The translations under genes were made by a program, and so were the position numbers. 64,000 nucleotides of DNA from DASRDU01 sp035560235 (lineage in GTDB: Bacteria; Acidobacteriota; Blastocatellia; RBC074). The notes under the pieces are model-generated. The model saw only the letters and a list, made by a program, of their open reading frames with translations, searched no databases and was not told the origin of the DNA. The stretch spans positions 8,481-72,480 of the forward strand of contig DATMAG010000120.1 of the NCBI GenBank assembly GCA_035560235.1. The letters run 5' to 3'. The stretch's first letter is position 1; every line of letters starts with the position of its first letter. This document shows positions 28,223 through 37,324 of this stretch, one piece after another.

Positions 28223-28576
28223 ATGCAGACAGGTCAGCAGCAGAGAGAAGTGCCGCGCCTCAGTCCGCAGGAAGTCAAAAAGCAGCTGGATCGCGGCGAA
28301 CAGATTCTCTTCATTGATACACGCAATCCGCAGGCGTGGAGCGAATCGGATGTCAAACTGCAGGGCGCGTTGCGTATCCCGGCAGATCAGATCTCTCAGC
28401 ATCTCGGTGAGATTCCGCGCGACCGTGAAATTGTCACCTACTGCACCTGACCGCACGAAGCCTCAAGCGCCCGGGCGGCGCAGGAACTGATGGATCACGG
28501 ATACTTCAATGTGCATCCGCTCGCGGGCGGGTTCGAGGCGTGGCGCAAGCTCGGTTATCCGGTCACGCCCAAATAA
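28223..28576 (+). CDS. Rhodanese-family protein, probable selenoprotein (UGA = Sec76)
   Basis: The frame runs from ATG 28223 (GGAGGGA upstream) to TAA 28574-28576 with one internal TGA at 28448-28450. Translation through it gives 117 residues with an unbroken rhodanese fold: ILFIDTRNPQAW, GALRIPADQI, IVTYCT-Sec-PHEASSARAA, then GYFNVHPLAGGFEAWRKLGYPV. Aligned by its active-site loop to GlpE, the UGA falls exactly on the catalytic Cys65. A hairpin suited to a bacterial SECIS begins 16 bases downstream. The alternative is a nonsense mutation of a Cys codon. Likely sulfur- or selenium-transfer or redox role. The selA, selB and selC genes are not in the window. Confidence 0.78.
28467..28481 (+). 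promoter_or_regulatory. Candidate bSECIS element
   Basis: Stem GCGCC (28467-28471) with GGCGC (28477-28481) and a CGGGC loop. The loop starts 21 bases after the UGA and has G at its second position, within the usual bacterial SECIS rules (G among the first two loop bases, 16-37 bases from UGA). Confidence 0.55.
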
Positions 28577-28673
28577 TCTCCAGGCGCGGGCCGGACAGGC
28601 CTGGTGACCCTGGCGATCTTTACACTGACTCTGCCTGAGGCGAAGAAGGCGACCAGGGCGCAGCGCCAGAGAG

Positions 28674-28706
28674 GAGCCTCAGCAAAGCTGCTGAGGCTCT
28701 TTTTCT
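28674..28706 (+). terminator. Rho-independent terminator
   Basis: An 11-bp stem (GAGCCTCAGCA with TGCTGAGGCTC, loop AAGC) is followed by TTTTTCTT. It ends the rhodanese transcript. Confidence 0.92.
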
Positions 28707-28860
28707 TCAGTTCTGACCTGCGGCTGATTCACATGTTCCTGCCGATCCTCACCCTCAATATCCGCACTGAGAGGCGTCTGAAGAAAAAACAGTTCGCTGT
28801 GACATAAGTCATCTCATTGCCGTACAGCTGTGCGCCATGATTACGCTCACGGAGGTCACA

Positions 28861-29433
28861 ATGAAGAAGATCAGTTCACTGCAACTGCTCAATCAACCGC
28901 TGATTCCTGACTTTTCAGATCCGCTCGCGCTGCTGGTTCATTGTCACGAGCGGATCGAAAGACAACTGCGCGCACTCGAACGCGCCGGAGAACTGCTGCG
29001 CGAGGGTGCGCCTGAAACGCTGCCGATGGCCTTTGTCGCGATTGATCAGGCCTGCGCGCATTTCGCCGGGCCGGGAGTGAAGCACACTGCCGATGAGGAA
29101 GTCTCGCTCTTTCCGCGCCTGCGCGAATGCAGTCAGGCGATGGTGCGCGAGGCGCTCGCCGCGCTTGATGAACTTGAACCGCAGCATCGCACGGCTGAAA
29201 GCCTGCATGCTGAATTTGACGCATTCATCGCTCTGTTGCCGCGTGACGGATTGGCTGAACTGTCGAGCCTTGATCGTTATGAAGAACTGACCGCGCAACT
29301 GACGGCGCTTTATCGCCCGCATATCCGGCTTGAGAACGAACTGATCTTTCCCGCCGCAGCCCAGGCTCTCTCACCTGAAGCAATCGCGCTCATTGGCGCT
29401 GAAATGCGCGCGCGACGGCAGCGCGCAGGATAA
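28861..29433 (+). CDS. Hemerythrin/HHE-domain protein
   Basis: About 190 residues from the ATG at 28861, five bases after GGAGGT; an upstream in-frame ATG at 28837 has no such site. Helical bundle with metal-ligand patterns VHCHERIERQL, HTADEEVSLFPRL, HRTAESLHAEF and HIRLENELIFPAA. Such di-iron proteins bind O2 or NO or guard iron-sulfur clusters. Its place just before the nitric oxide reductase gene favours a link to NO stress. Confidence 0.85.
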   Translation: MKKISSLQLLNQPLIPDFSDPLALLVHCHERIERQLRALERAGELLREGAPETLPMAFVAIDQACAHFAGPGVKHTADEEVSLFPRLRECSQAMVREALAALDELEPQHRTAESLHAEFDAFIALLPRDGLAELSSLDRYEELTAQLTALYRPHIRLENELIFPAAAQALSPEAIALIGAEMRARRQRAG

Positions 29434-29439
29434 CCCCTC

Positions 29440-29472
29440 GCGCGGCGTGAGAACCCGCCACTCACGCCGCGC
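29440..29472 (+). terminator. Hairpin after the hemerythrin gene
   Basis: A perfect 12-bp stem (29440-29451 with 29461-29472, arm GCGCGGCGTGAG), 9-nt loop, no clear T-run. Probable transcript end. Confidence 0.55.
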
Positions 29473-29544
29473 ACGTCTTATCCTGAGACCCTTCCTTCTC
29501 TCTCAGACTTTCCTGATCACAGTCGGGCTGATGTCGTGCTGCGG

Positions 29545-29560
29545 CGATTCGCGCGAATCG
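29545..29560. promoter_or_regulatory. 16-base palindrome upstream of norB
   Basis: CGATTCGCGCGAATCG is a perfect palindrome about 70 bases before the nitric oxide reductase start, extended to an imperfect GCGGCGATTCG/CGAATCGTCGC hairpin. It could be an operator for a dimeric regulator; it does not match FNR or NsrR consensus. Confidence 0.3.
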
Positions 29561-29630
29561 TCGCAGACGGATTTCTGCTGCGCAGTGGCAGATAAGTTGC
29601 AAGTCAGTTTGCAGGAGGAGGATCAGCTCG

Positions 29631-31916
29631 ATGAATCACCGAAAACTCTGGATTGCTCTGGTCGTCGTCATCGTCGCTTCATTTGCGGTGCTGGGCGGAG
29701 TCGGTTACAGGATCGCCCGCACTGCGCCGCCGATTCCGCAGCAGGTCGTCACTTCGGATGGCCGGACAGTAATTGATTCAGGTCAGATTCAGCGCGGGCA
29801 GGGCGTCTGGCAGTCGCTCGGCGGGCAGGAGGTCAGCTCGATCTGGGGACACGGCGCATATCTGGCTCCGGACTGGACGGCTGACTGGCTGCACCGCGAA
29901 GCCGTGTTCATTCTCGACTACTGGGCGCAGCAGGCCGGTGGCCCGAATTTCAATGCGCTCACGGCTGAACAGCAGGCGGCGCTGCGCGCCAGGCTGCAGG
30001 CGGTGATGCGGACCAATACATACGATCAGAGCACCGGACGAGTAACGATTGATCTGGTCAGGGCCGAAGCCTTCGAGTCGCTGGCGAAATATTACGGCGA
30101 CCTGTTTGCGCAGGGCCGCGATGAATATGCGATTCCGCGCGGCGCGCTGACCGATGCGACCAAAGCGCGCGAAATGGGCGCGTTCTTCTGGTGGACTTCG
30201 TGGGTGGCTTCGACGAATCGTCCGGGTCAGGATGTGACATACACGCAGAACTGGCCGCACGAACCGCTGACTGGCAACACGCCTACGGGCAGTTCAGTCG
30301 TCTGGAGCGTCATCAGCTTCGTGCTGCTGCTCGCGGGGATTGGCGGAATGGTCTGGTATTTCGTGGCGCAGGAACGCGACACGCGGCACGAGGATCTGCC
30401 GTCGCACGACCCGCTGCTCGGCCTGCAGCCGACGCCATCGCAGCGCGCCACGGTCAAATATTTCTTCGTTGTCGCGGCGCTCGTCGTCGTGCAGTGCGGG
30501 CTTGGCGCAGTGACGGCGCATTACGGCGTGGAAGGATCGAGCTTTTACGGCCTGCCGATTGATCAGGGACTGCCCTATTCAGTGGCGCGCACGTGGCACA
30601 TGCAACTGGGGCTGTTCTGGATTGCGACTTCGTGGCTGGCGACGGGACTTTACATTGCGCCTGCGGTCAGCGGTTATGAGCCGCGCGGGCAGCGGCTCGG
30701 CGTCAATCTGCTTTTTGCGGCGCTGCTGTTTGTGGTGATTGGCTCGCTCGCGGGCGAATGGCTTGGCATCAGACAGCGGCTGGGTGATTACTGGTTCTGG
30801 TTCGGCGCGCAGGGCTATGAATATGTTGACCTGGGGCGCTTCTGGCAGATTCTGCTCTTTGCCGGGCTGGTCTTCTGGCTCTGGCTGATGTGGCACGCGC
30901 TGCGTCCGGCGCTGGCTGAACGCAACGAGAGCCGTTCGCTGCTGAGCCTCTTTCTGGTGGCGAGCATTGCCATTCCGCTCTTTTATGCGGCGGGACTGAT
31001 GTACGGGCAGCGCAGCCATCTGGTAGTCGCCGAATACTGGCGCTGGTGGGTGGTGCATCTGTGGGTCGAAGGTTTCTTTGAAGTCTTTGCCACAGTCGTC
31101 ATCGCCTTTCTGTTTACGCGGCTGCGGCTGCTTTCGACCGGCACGGCGACAAAGGCTGTGCTGTTCTCAACGGTCGTCTTTCTTTCAGGCGGAATCATAG
31201 GGACATTCCATCACCTCTATTTCAGCGGCACGCCGAACGTGGTGCTGGCGCTGGGCGCGACCTTCAGCGCGCTGGAAGTCGTCCCGCTGGTGCTGATCGG
31301 CTTTGAGGCGTGGGAGAACATCCGGCTGGCGCGGGCCAGGAACTGGCTGACGGCCTGTCGCTGGCCGATCTGGTTCTTCGTGTCGGTCGCGTTCTGGAAC
31401 TTCGTCGGCGCGGGACTGTTCGGGTTTCTGATCAATCCGCCGATTGCGCTCTATTTCAGGCAGGGACTCAACACGACTCCGGTGCATGGGCACACGGCGC
31501 TCTTTGGCGTCTACGGGATGCTCGGCATCGGGCTGATGCTCTTCTGCCTGCGCGCGCTGCAGCCGGGGCGGGCGTGGAAGGACTGGCCGCTGCGAACGGC
31601 CTTCTGGACGATCAACGGCGGACTGCTGCTGATGGTGCTGCTCAGCCTGCTGCCGATTGGCCTGATGCAGACCTGGGCGGCAGTTGAATACGGCACCTGG
31701 TATGCGCGTTCGGCGGAGTTTCTGCAGACCGGACTGATGGACACGCTGCGCTGGCTGCGCGTAATCGGTGACACGATCTTTGCGTTTGGCGCAGTGGTGC
31801 TGGGCTGGTTCGTGCTCGGACTCGTGACGGGTCATTCGTATGATGAACGCGGCACCGTTGCGCCGGGCGAATCCGAAGTCCGCACCGGCCCCGCTCCGGC
31901 TCCCGCAGGAGACTGA
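29631..31916 (+). CDS. norB: Quinol-dependent nitric oxide reductase (qNOR)
   Basis: 761 residues, the length of the fused quinol type. An N-terminal membrane helix and a periplasmic domain (GQGVWQSLGGQEVSSIWGHGAY) precede about 12 helices with the haem-copper fold: HMQLGLFWIATSW, HLWVEGFFEVFATVVIAFLFTR (His ligand and conserved Glu), GTFHHLYFSG and HGHTALFGVYGM. It reduces 2 NO to N2O with electrons from quinol. An AGGAGGAGG ribosome site precedes the ATG. No other denitrification genes are present, so detoxification is as likely as respiration. Confidence 0.94.
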   Translation: MNHRKLWIALVVVIVASFAVLGGVGYRIARTAPPIPQQVVTSDGRTVIDSGQIQRGQGVWQSLGGQEVSSIWGHGAYLAPDWTADWLHREAVFILDYWAQQAGGPNFNALTAEQQAALRARLQAVMRTNTYDQSTGRVTIDLVRAEAFESLAKYYGDLFAQGRDEYAIPRGALTDATKAREMGAFFWWTSWVASTNRPGQDVTYTQNWPHEPLTGNTPTGSSVVWSVISFVLLLAGIGGMVWYFVAQERDTRHEDLPSHDPLLGLQPTPSQRATVKYFFVVAALVVVQCGLGAVTAHYGVEGSSFYGLPIDQGLPYSVARTWHMQLGLFWIATSWLATGLYIAPAVSGYEPRGQRLGVNLLFAALLFVVIGSLAGEWLGIRQRLGDYWFWFGAQGYEYVDLGRFWQILLFAGLVFWLWLMWHALRPALAERNESRSLLSLFLVASIAIPLFYAAGLMYGQRSHLVVAEYWRWWVVHLWVEGFFEVFATVVIAFLFTRLRLLSTGTATKAVLFSTVVFLSGGIIGTFHHLYFSGTPNVVLALGATFSALEVVPLVLIGFEAWENIRLARARNWLTACRWPIWFFVSVAFWNFVGAGLFGFLINPPIALYFRQGLNTTPVHGHTALFGVYGMLGIGLMLFCLRALQPGRAWKDWPLRTAFWTINGGLLLMVLLSLLPIGLMQTWAAVEYGTWYARSAEFLQTGLMDTLRWLRVIGDTIFAFGAVVLGWFVLGLVTGHSYDERGTVAPGESEVRTGPAPAPAGD

Positions 31917-31947
31917 GAGCGCAGTGCAGCAGTATGAGGACCAGAGT

Positions 31948-33330
31948 ATGAGTGATGAACACCGCGCTGTCGTGTCAATTTCCCACACGAATGAGAAGCA
32001 TCGTTCGCTTGAGCGAGTCGAAGCGCTGGTGCGTGAAGCCCTCAGTCACCTCGGCGGGATGCAGCAGTTTGTCCGGCCCGGTCAGACGGTGCTGATCAAG
32101 CCGAATCAGACGGTCTATTATTCAGCCGAGGAGGGCTGCACGACTGATCCGTTTGTCGTCGGCGCGCTCATCAGGCTGGCCCGTGAAGCGGGCGCGGCGC
32201 GCGTCGAGGTAGCGGAATCATCCGGCGGTTTCTTCTCCTCGATGGAATGCATGCGCATCACCGGCATGGCGGCGATGGCTGAACGCGAGGGCGCTGAACT
32301 GATTGACCTCGGCAGCGACGAGACGCCGAACCGGACGGTGCGGATTCCATATGGTCAGGTGATTCAGGAAGTCCCGCTGCCTGTGCCGCTGCTCGATGCC
32401 GATGTCGTCATCGCCGTGCCAAAGGCCAAGAATCATCACATCGAACCGATCACGGGCGCACTGAAACTGTGGGTCGGCGCGGTCAATCAGAACTGGCGCA
32501 ATCATCATCACGGCGACGAGGACATGATCGAACGCTTTGTCGAAATCATGACCGTCAGCCGTCCGACGCTCTGCGTGACTGATGCGCTGATTGCGGGCGA
32601 AGGCGACGGGCCGATTGCGAACCTGCCGCGCTGGTGTGGCTGCATTCTCGCTTCAACTGACCCGGTGGCGACCGATGTGACGATTGCAAGGCTGCTCGGT
32701 CACGACTGGCGCAGACTGCGCTTTGCCGAAGAGGCCGAAAAACGCGGGCTCGGCGTGCGCGAGCCGATTGATTACCTCGGCGTGCCGCTCGATGAAGTTT
32801 CATTCAAAGCCTGGCCGGGACACGAAGGATACGATTATCTGCCGATCAATTTTCTGGTCGGTTCGGGGGTGACGCTCGCCGGGACTATCGGGCACGTCAA
32901 AAGCGCGATTGACAGCATGCTGCGGCGCGGCGAACTCAATCAGGTGATCTGGCTTAAGGGCACGCCGACGATCATGATCGGTGAAAAGGACGACCCGCAT
33001 TTTGAAGAGCATCTGCGCGAAGGGCCGTATGTCGTTTTTGATGATGCGGCAAAGCCGGAATACAGGAATGATCCGCGCGTTCATTTCGTGCCGGGTCATC
33101 CGGTGCTGCAGACGGCGCTGCCCGAACTGATGAAGGGCCTGGGCGTGAGCGCGCCGGGCAATGCGATGATGAAGTGGCAGCAGTTCGAACGGTGGGGGAT
33201 GCACAATGTCGAATACGGTTCGTGGCCGCGCAAGGTGCTGACCGTCGCCAAACCGCTCGCCGCAGCAGGAGCAGTGGCGGCGGGCGTCTGGGGAGCGGGC
33301 AAACTCGTGCGCCGCATCACCGGACACTGA
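31948..33330 (+). CDS. DUF362 domain protein
   Basis: About 460 residues from the ATG at 31948 (GAGGA upstream); a longer frame begins inside norB but is unlikely. VLIKPNQTVYYSAEEGCTTDPFVVGALIRLA, VIAVPKAKNHHIEPITGALKLWVGAVN and GCILASTDPVATDVTIARLLG are typical of DUF362. Several family members carry ferredoxin-like clusters, but none is evident here. The C-terminal membrane-like segment (KPLAAAGAVAAGVWGAGKLV) could anchor it. Function unknown. Confidence 0.8.
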   Translation: MSDEHRAVVSISHTNEKHRSLERVEALVREALSHLGGMQQFVRPGQTVLIKPNQTVYYSAEEGCTTDPFVVGALIRLAREAGAARVEVAESSGGFFSSMECMRITGMAAMAEREGAELIDLGSDETPNRTVRIPYGQVIQEVPLPVPLLDADVVIAVPKAKNHHIEPITGALKLWVGAVNQNWRNHHHGDEDMIERFVEIMTVSRPTLCVTDALIAGEGDGPIANLPRWCGCILASTDPVATDVTIARLLGHDWRRLRFAEEAEKRGLGVREPIDYLGVPLDEVSFKAWPGHEGYDYLPINFLVGSGVTLAGTIGHVKSAIDSMLRRGELNQVIWLKGTPTIMIGEKDDPHFEEHLREGPYVVFDDAAKPEYRNDPRVHFVPGHPVLQTALPELMKGLGVSAPGNAMMKWQQFERWGMHNVEYGSWPRKVLTVAKPLAAAGAVAAGVWGAGKLVRRITGH

Positions 33331-33341
33331 TGACAGCACTT

Positions 33342-33388
33342 CTGATTCATGATTCCTGTGATTGAAAAATTCAGGTATCAGGAATCAG
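33342..33388. repeat. Intergenic inverted repeat
   Basis: 33342-33358 (arm CTGATTCATGATTCCTG) pairs with 33372-33388 at 15 of 17 positions, spacer 13 bases. It fills most of the DUF362-MscS gap. Confidence 0.75.
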
Positions 33389-33434
33389 GAGTGAAAGCTT
33401 CCTTCGAACTGACAGGAATGCGGGGACGACTGGC

Positions 33435-34391
33435 ATGTTGTTGATGCAATCAGCCGCGCAGGGACAGCGGAACAGCATCGGCATTGTCTGGCAGACGCTG
33501 ATCGGGTTGTGGCATTCGCTGCTCGCGCGGCTGCCGTATCTGGCCATCGGGGTGATCGTCTTTGCGGTCTTTCTGGCCGGCGCGTTCATTACCCGGCGGG
33601 TCATTCACACGGCGGGCGAACGCACGCGGCTGGATGTGGCGCTGGCTGATCTGCTCGGACGGCTGGCGTCGCTGGGAATCATCATCCTGGGCGTGTTCGT
33701 GGCAGCGGTCGTCATCTTTCCGTCCTTCAAGCCGGGCGATCTGGTAACGGGGCTGGGCATCACTTCAGTCGCCATCGGATTTGCCTTCAAGGATATTCTG
33801 CAGAACTTCTTTGCGGGCATTCTGATTCTGTGGCGGCGACCATTTCGGATCGGGGATGAGATTCGCACGAAGGATTTCGAGGGCACGGTTGAGGACATCA
33901 ACACCCGCTCGACGTGGATCAGAACTTATGACGGTGAACGCGTAATTGTACCGAACAGCGAGGTCTATACCAGTCCGATTATGGTGCGAACGGCCTTTCC
34001 CAAACGGCGCCTGAAGTTCATCGTCGGCATCGGTTATCCCGATTCGATTGAAGAGGCGCGCGAAACAATTCACCGCGTGCTGGAGCAGACCGAAGGCGTG
34101 ATGAAAGACCCCGGCCCCTGGGTTTACGTCAGCGAACTTGCACCCTCCTCGGTCAACTTTACGGTCTGGTTCTGGACTGAGCCTGAGCAGGCAAAGGCGC
34201 TGGCCGCGAGCAACCGCGTGGCGACGGGCATCAAGCTGGCGCTGGATAAAGCGGGCATTGATATGCCTTACCCGCACGAGGTGGTGCTTTTTCACGACAC
34301 CACCGGCTCGCGCAAAGGCGATATTGAACGCGAGGCTTATCTGCAGCGGACGAATGGCGCTCAGCCACAGACCCTGCGGCAGACGCGATGA
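33435..34391 (+). CDS. Mechanosensitive ion channel, MscS family
   Basis: 318 residues. Three membrane helices, the third being the Gly/Ala-rich pore helix followed by GLGITSVAIGFAFKDILQNFFAGILILWRRPFRIGDEI, the strongest MscS signature. The beta domain has VEDINTRSTWIRTYDGERVIVPNSEVY, then the alpha/beta vestibule domain. It opens under membrane tension during osmotic downshock. The stop overlaps the next ATG by ATGA, an odd pairing with a glycosidase. Confidence 0.92.
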   Translation: MLLMQSAAQGQRNSIGIVWQTLIGLWHSLLARLPYLAIGVIVFAVFLAGAFITRRVIHTAGERTRLDVALADLLGRLASLGIIILGVFVAAVVIFPSFKPGDLVTGLGITSVAIGFAFKDILQNFFAGILILWRRPFRIGDEIRTKDFEGTVEDINTRSTWIRTYDGERVIVPNSEVYTSPIMVRTAFPKRRLKFIVGIGYPDSIEEARETIHRVLEQTEGVMKDPGPWVYVSELAPSSVNFTVWFWTEPEQAKALAASNRVATGIKLALDKAGIDMPYPHEVVLFHDTTGSRKGDIEREAYLQRTNGAQPQTLRQTR

Positions 34392-35659
34392 AATACTATC
34401 AGCCGAAAAAGCAGTTCAATCCCAATACGCAGCGATTCATCTTCGCGACCGGCATCGAGTGCAGCTATCCGACAATCGGGACTGAGCAGGGCCGCCGCCG
34501 GATTGATGAGATGGAGAAATGCGGCCACTACAAGCGCTGGCGCGAGGATCTGCAGCTGACGCTCGATCTGGGCATTCAGGTATTGCGTTACGGGCCGCCC
34601 TGTTACCGCATTCACCTGGGGCCGGGGCAGTATGACTGGTCGTGGACGGATGAAGTGCTGCCGGTGATGAGGGAGATGCAGATCACGCCGGTGATGGATC
34701 TCTGCCATTTCGGCGTGCCGGACTGGCTCGGGGATTTTCAGAACCCTGATTTTCCGCGGTACTTCGCCGAATATGCGCGGGCCTTTGCCGAACGATACAA
34801 CTGGGTGCGCTTCTACACGCCGGTCAACGAAATGTTCATTGCGGCTGAGTTCAGCGCCTGGTACGGCTGGTGGAATGAGCGGCTGAGTTCACACGAGGGG
34901 TTCGTGACCGCGCTCAAGCACATCGTGCGCGCCAATATCGAAGCGATGCTGGCGATTCTCGAAACGCGTCCCGATGCGCTCTTTATTCAGAGCGAGTCGT
35001 CCGAATACACGCACGCCAGCCGCCCCGATCTGCTCGACGAAGCCGAGCTGTTCAATGAGCGGCGCTTTCTTTCGCTCGATCTCAATTACGCCCGTCGCGT
35101 CGGTTCGGGGATGTATGAATATCTGATGGACAACGGGATGACCGAAGAGGAATACGATTTTTTCATGGGGCATCACCTGCGCGAGCATTGCGTGATGGGC
35201 AATGATTATTACGAAGCCAACGAGCACCTGCTGGTGGATGAGAAGAACAGCATCTATGCGGGCGAGATTTTCGGCTACTATGTGGTGACGCGCGATTATT
35301 ACGACCGTTACAATCTGCCGGTCATGCACACGGAAACGAACAAGGCCGAACCGGAGGCCGAACGCTGGTTGTGGAAGACGTGGGCGAATATTCAGAAACT
35401 GCGCCACGACGGGGTGCCGCTGGTCGGGATGACGTGGTACAGCCTGACCGATCAGGTGGACTGGGACACCGCGCTGCGCGAAGAGAACAATCGCGTCAAT
35501 CCGCTCGGCCTGTATGATCTGGACCGGAAGATTCGTCCGGTCGGACGTGCCTACAAAAAGCTGATCAGCCAGTGGAGCGAAACGCCGCTGCTGCCGAACG
35601 GGCCGCTCACGCTGATCGGTGATTTGTCAGGCGAGCAGGACAACACACCTGAAGCATAG
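34388..35659 (+). CDS. GH1-like glycoside hydrolase
   Basis: 423 residues of (beta/alpha)8 type. The probable acid/base Glu148 lies in YTPVNEMF (GH1 usually T-x-NEP) and the probable nucleophile Glu316 in MHTETNK (GH1 usually TENG). Early strands show FATGIECSYP and LRYGPPCYRIHLGPGQYDWSWTDEVL, and the end has GMTWYSLTDQVDWD. It is intracellular because there is no signal peptide. Substrate unknown; the signatures differ from classical beta-glucosidases, so it may form a separate subfamily. Confidence 0.75.
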   Translation: MKYYQPKKQFNPNTQRFIFATGIECSYPTIGTEQGRRRIDEMEKCGHYKRWREDLQLTLDLGIQVLRYGPPCYRIHLGPGQYDWSWTDEVLPVMREMQITPVMDLCHFGVPDWLGDFQNPDFPRYFAEYARAFAERYNWVRFYTPVNEMFIAAEFSAWYGWWNERLSSHEGFVTALKHIVRANIEAMLAILETRPDALFIQSESSEYTHASRPDLLDEAELFNERRFLSLDLNYARRVGSGMYEYLMDNGMTEEEYDFFMGHHLREHCVMGNDYYEANEHLLVDEKNSIYAGEIFGYYVVTRDYYDRYNLPVMHTETNKAEPEAERWLWKTWANIQKLRHDGVPLVGMTWYSLTDQVDWDTALREENNRVNPLGLYDLDRKIRPVGRAYKKLISQWSETPLLPNGPLTLIGDLSGEQDNTPEA

Positions 35660-35703
35660 CCGATGCTTCCTCCCGCTCACTGGTGAACCTGCTTTCGGAG
35701 GCA

Positions 35704-35729
35704 GCGTGTTCACAGGTGAGTGAACACGC
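35704..35729 (+). terminator. Hairpin after the glycosidase gene
   Basis: A perfect 10-bp stem GCGTGTTCAC/GTGAACACGC with a 6-nt loop lies between convergent genes. No T-run on either strand, so termination is plausible but weak. Confidence 0.45.
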
Positions 35730-35825
35730 ATCAGAACCGCTGCTCAATAAGCTGTCGCCTGGCCTGATCACGGTGCAGATTCAGGTTCCTGTGGGGCTGC
35801 TTCTCTCACTCATTGATCGGGCGCG

Positions 35826-36620
35826 TTATTTTCCGGCCCGGCGGACTTCGTTCCAGTAACCGGGGCGTCCGTAATGTTCGTGCAGCCGGGTTTCGTAATC
35901 GCGCGAAAGCAGATTCGCCTTGTCATACTCAGGACTGTTTCTGACTTCATCCCTGGTCAGATTCACGAAGACCTTCGAATCAGTCCAGCTGACGCGTTCG
36001 AGCCATTCGGGCGCGAGCAGCACCTTGCGGCCCGGCAGCCAGTTCCGGGTATCAACCACCAGATAGCGAATCGCCCAGGAATCGTCTTCGATGATGAAGT
36101 CCTCCACGTGCCCGATGTCGTCGTCCGAAGCCTGAATGTAATAACCAGTGACTTCGCGCGTGCTGTGCAGATGGCTGTCCCCGCTCTGTTCCTCATCGCG
36201 CGCTCTGGCTTCAGATTCGGCGGCGATGTGTTCTGCCGTCGCCGGAGGCAGCGCGACCGCTGCCGGATAGGCCGCTGAACCCCAGAGGCCGGGGCCGCCC
36301 CAGTAATACGGATAACCGTAATAGCTCATAAACAGCGACTCGTGCTGCCGCGAGACGGGTTTGTGCGTATCAATGTCGGGACTGTGCCTGACCTGATCCA
36401 TCGTCAGGTTCACGAAAACCTGATTGCTGCCGCGATCAACCTGCCGGACGGAGATGGGCGAGATCAGCACGTCTCTGCCTTCCAGCCACGAGCCTGTGCT
36501 GACGACCAGATAACGAACCGTCCAGCGTTCATCATCGAAATAAAACTCTCTGACCTCGCCTACCGCGCCGTCAGTCGCCATCAGGGCGAAACCCTGCAGT
36601 TCATTCACACTTTGCAACAT
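35826..36620 (-). CDS. Protein with two PRC-barrel domains
   Basis: 264 residues; GGAGGA lies upstream of the ATG at 36620. Two similar barrels: residues 1-80 (ELQGFALMATDGAVGEVREFYFDDERWTVRYLVV) and 155-240 (VTGYYIQASDDDIGHVEDFIIEDDSWAIRYLVVDT). A Gly/Tyr/Pro-rich linker (SYYGYPYYWGGPGLWG) joins them. Both end in a 'KVFVNLTRDEVRNSPE'-type motif, so an internal duplication is clear. Role unknown; such proteins are often stress-induced. Confidence 0.82.
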   Translation of the reverse strand: MLQSVNELQGFALMATDGAVGEVREFYFDDERWTVRYLVVSTGSWLEGRDVLISPISVRQVDRGSNQVFVNLTMDQVRHSPDIDTHKPVSRQHESLFMSYYGYPYYWGGPGLWGSAAYPAAVALPPATAEHIAAESEARARDEEQSGDSHLHSTREVTGYYIQASDDDIGHVEDFIIEDDSWAIRYLVVDTRNWLPGRKVLLAPEWLERVSWTDSKVFVNLTRDEVRNSPEYDKANLLSRDYETRLHEHYGRPGYWNEVRRAGK

Positions 36621-36634
36621 TGTCTGCTCCTCCT

Positions 36635-37234
36635 TCAGTACTCACAGTTGAGAATGCGCCTGCGGCCATCGCGGTCAATGCTCAGATCAATACCGAGAAT
36701 CCTGCCGGCCAGCCCGCGCACTACTTCATCTTCCAGTCTGCCGTTCGACGCGAGATCAACCCATTGTCCATCGCGGTCGCGTCCGACGACCGGTGCCGCG
36801 CGCCCCTGCGGAAAGGCCTCAACCACAATCTGCGAGCGTTTGTCATCGAGCGGGAGCGCCCTGATTTCAAGCCGCACCCGGCCAGCCGTCCACGCCCGCG
36901 TCTCAGCGCCGCGCGGCAGCGTCGCGTAATGGGCCAGATCGGTCCGCGCCGTAACGCCGTCGGCATACGGGAGGTAATCAGTTATCAGTTTGTCCTCAAT
37001 CGGCGCTTTGCGGCGGCTCCTGTCTTCAAAGGGAATGTGGCAGGCCCTGAGAACTTCACGCGCCGTGCTGATGATCTGTTCGCGTGAGGCAGCGATGGTG
37101 TAAGGCGAAGGCAGCGGCTTCGTATTTTTCGGCTTGTCGAGTTCGATCTGTGCCCGCGCTGTGTCTGAAGCCGTTGCCAGGATGCCGCACAGACAGACCA
37201 GGATAAAACTCATTGATGACCATTTCAGCTTCAT
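36635..37234 (-). CDS. Secreted protein of unknown function
   Basis: About 199 residues from the ATG at 37234 with GAGGTGAGG upstream. Signal peptide (LKWSSMSFILVCLCGILATASDTARAQ). The mature part is mixed alpha/beta, with SREQIISTAREVLRACHIPFEDRS and TAGRVRLEIRALPLDDKRSQIVVEAFPQG, faintly like BamC-type envelope lipoprotein domains. It shares direction and 14-base spacing with the PRC-barrel gene. Confidence 0.6.
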   Translation of the reverse strand: MKLKWSSMSFILVCLCGILATASDTARAQIELDKPKNTKPLPSPYTIAASREQIISTAREVLRACHIPFEDRSRRKAPIEDKLITDYLPYADGVTARTDLAHYATLPRGAETRAWTAGRVRLEIRALPLDDKRSQIVVEAFPQGRAAPVVGRDRDGQWVDLASNGRLEDEVVRGLAGRILGIDLSIDRDGRRRILNCEY

Positions 37235-37324
37235 CGGCCTCACCTCACAGCGAATCAGTTTCTGATCCAGCCGGTCATCAGTGAAGTGAGCAAGCCCTGT
37301 GCCTCTTCAGCCGCAAATGCAAAA

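Noticed and set aside
28604..28807. Short plus-strand frame after the rhodanese gene
   Set aside because: It runs through an intrinsic terminator, has no ribosome site and its residues do not look like a protein.
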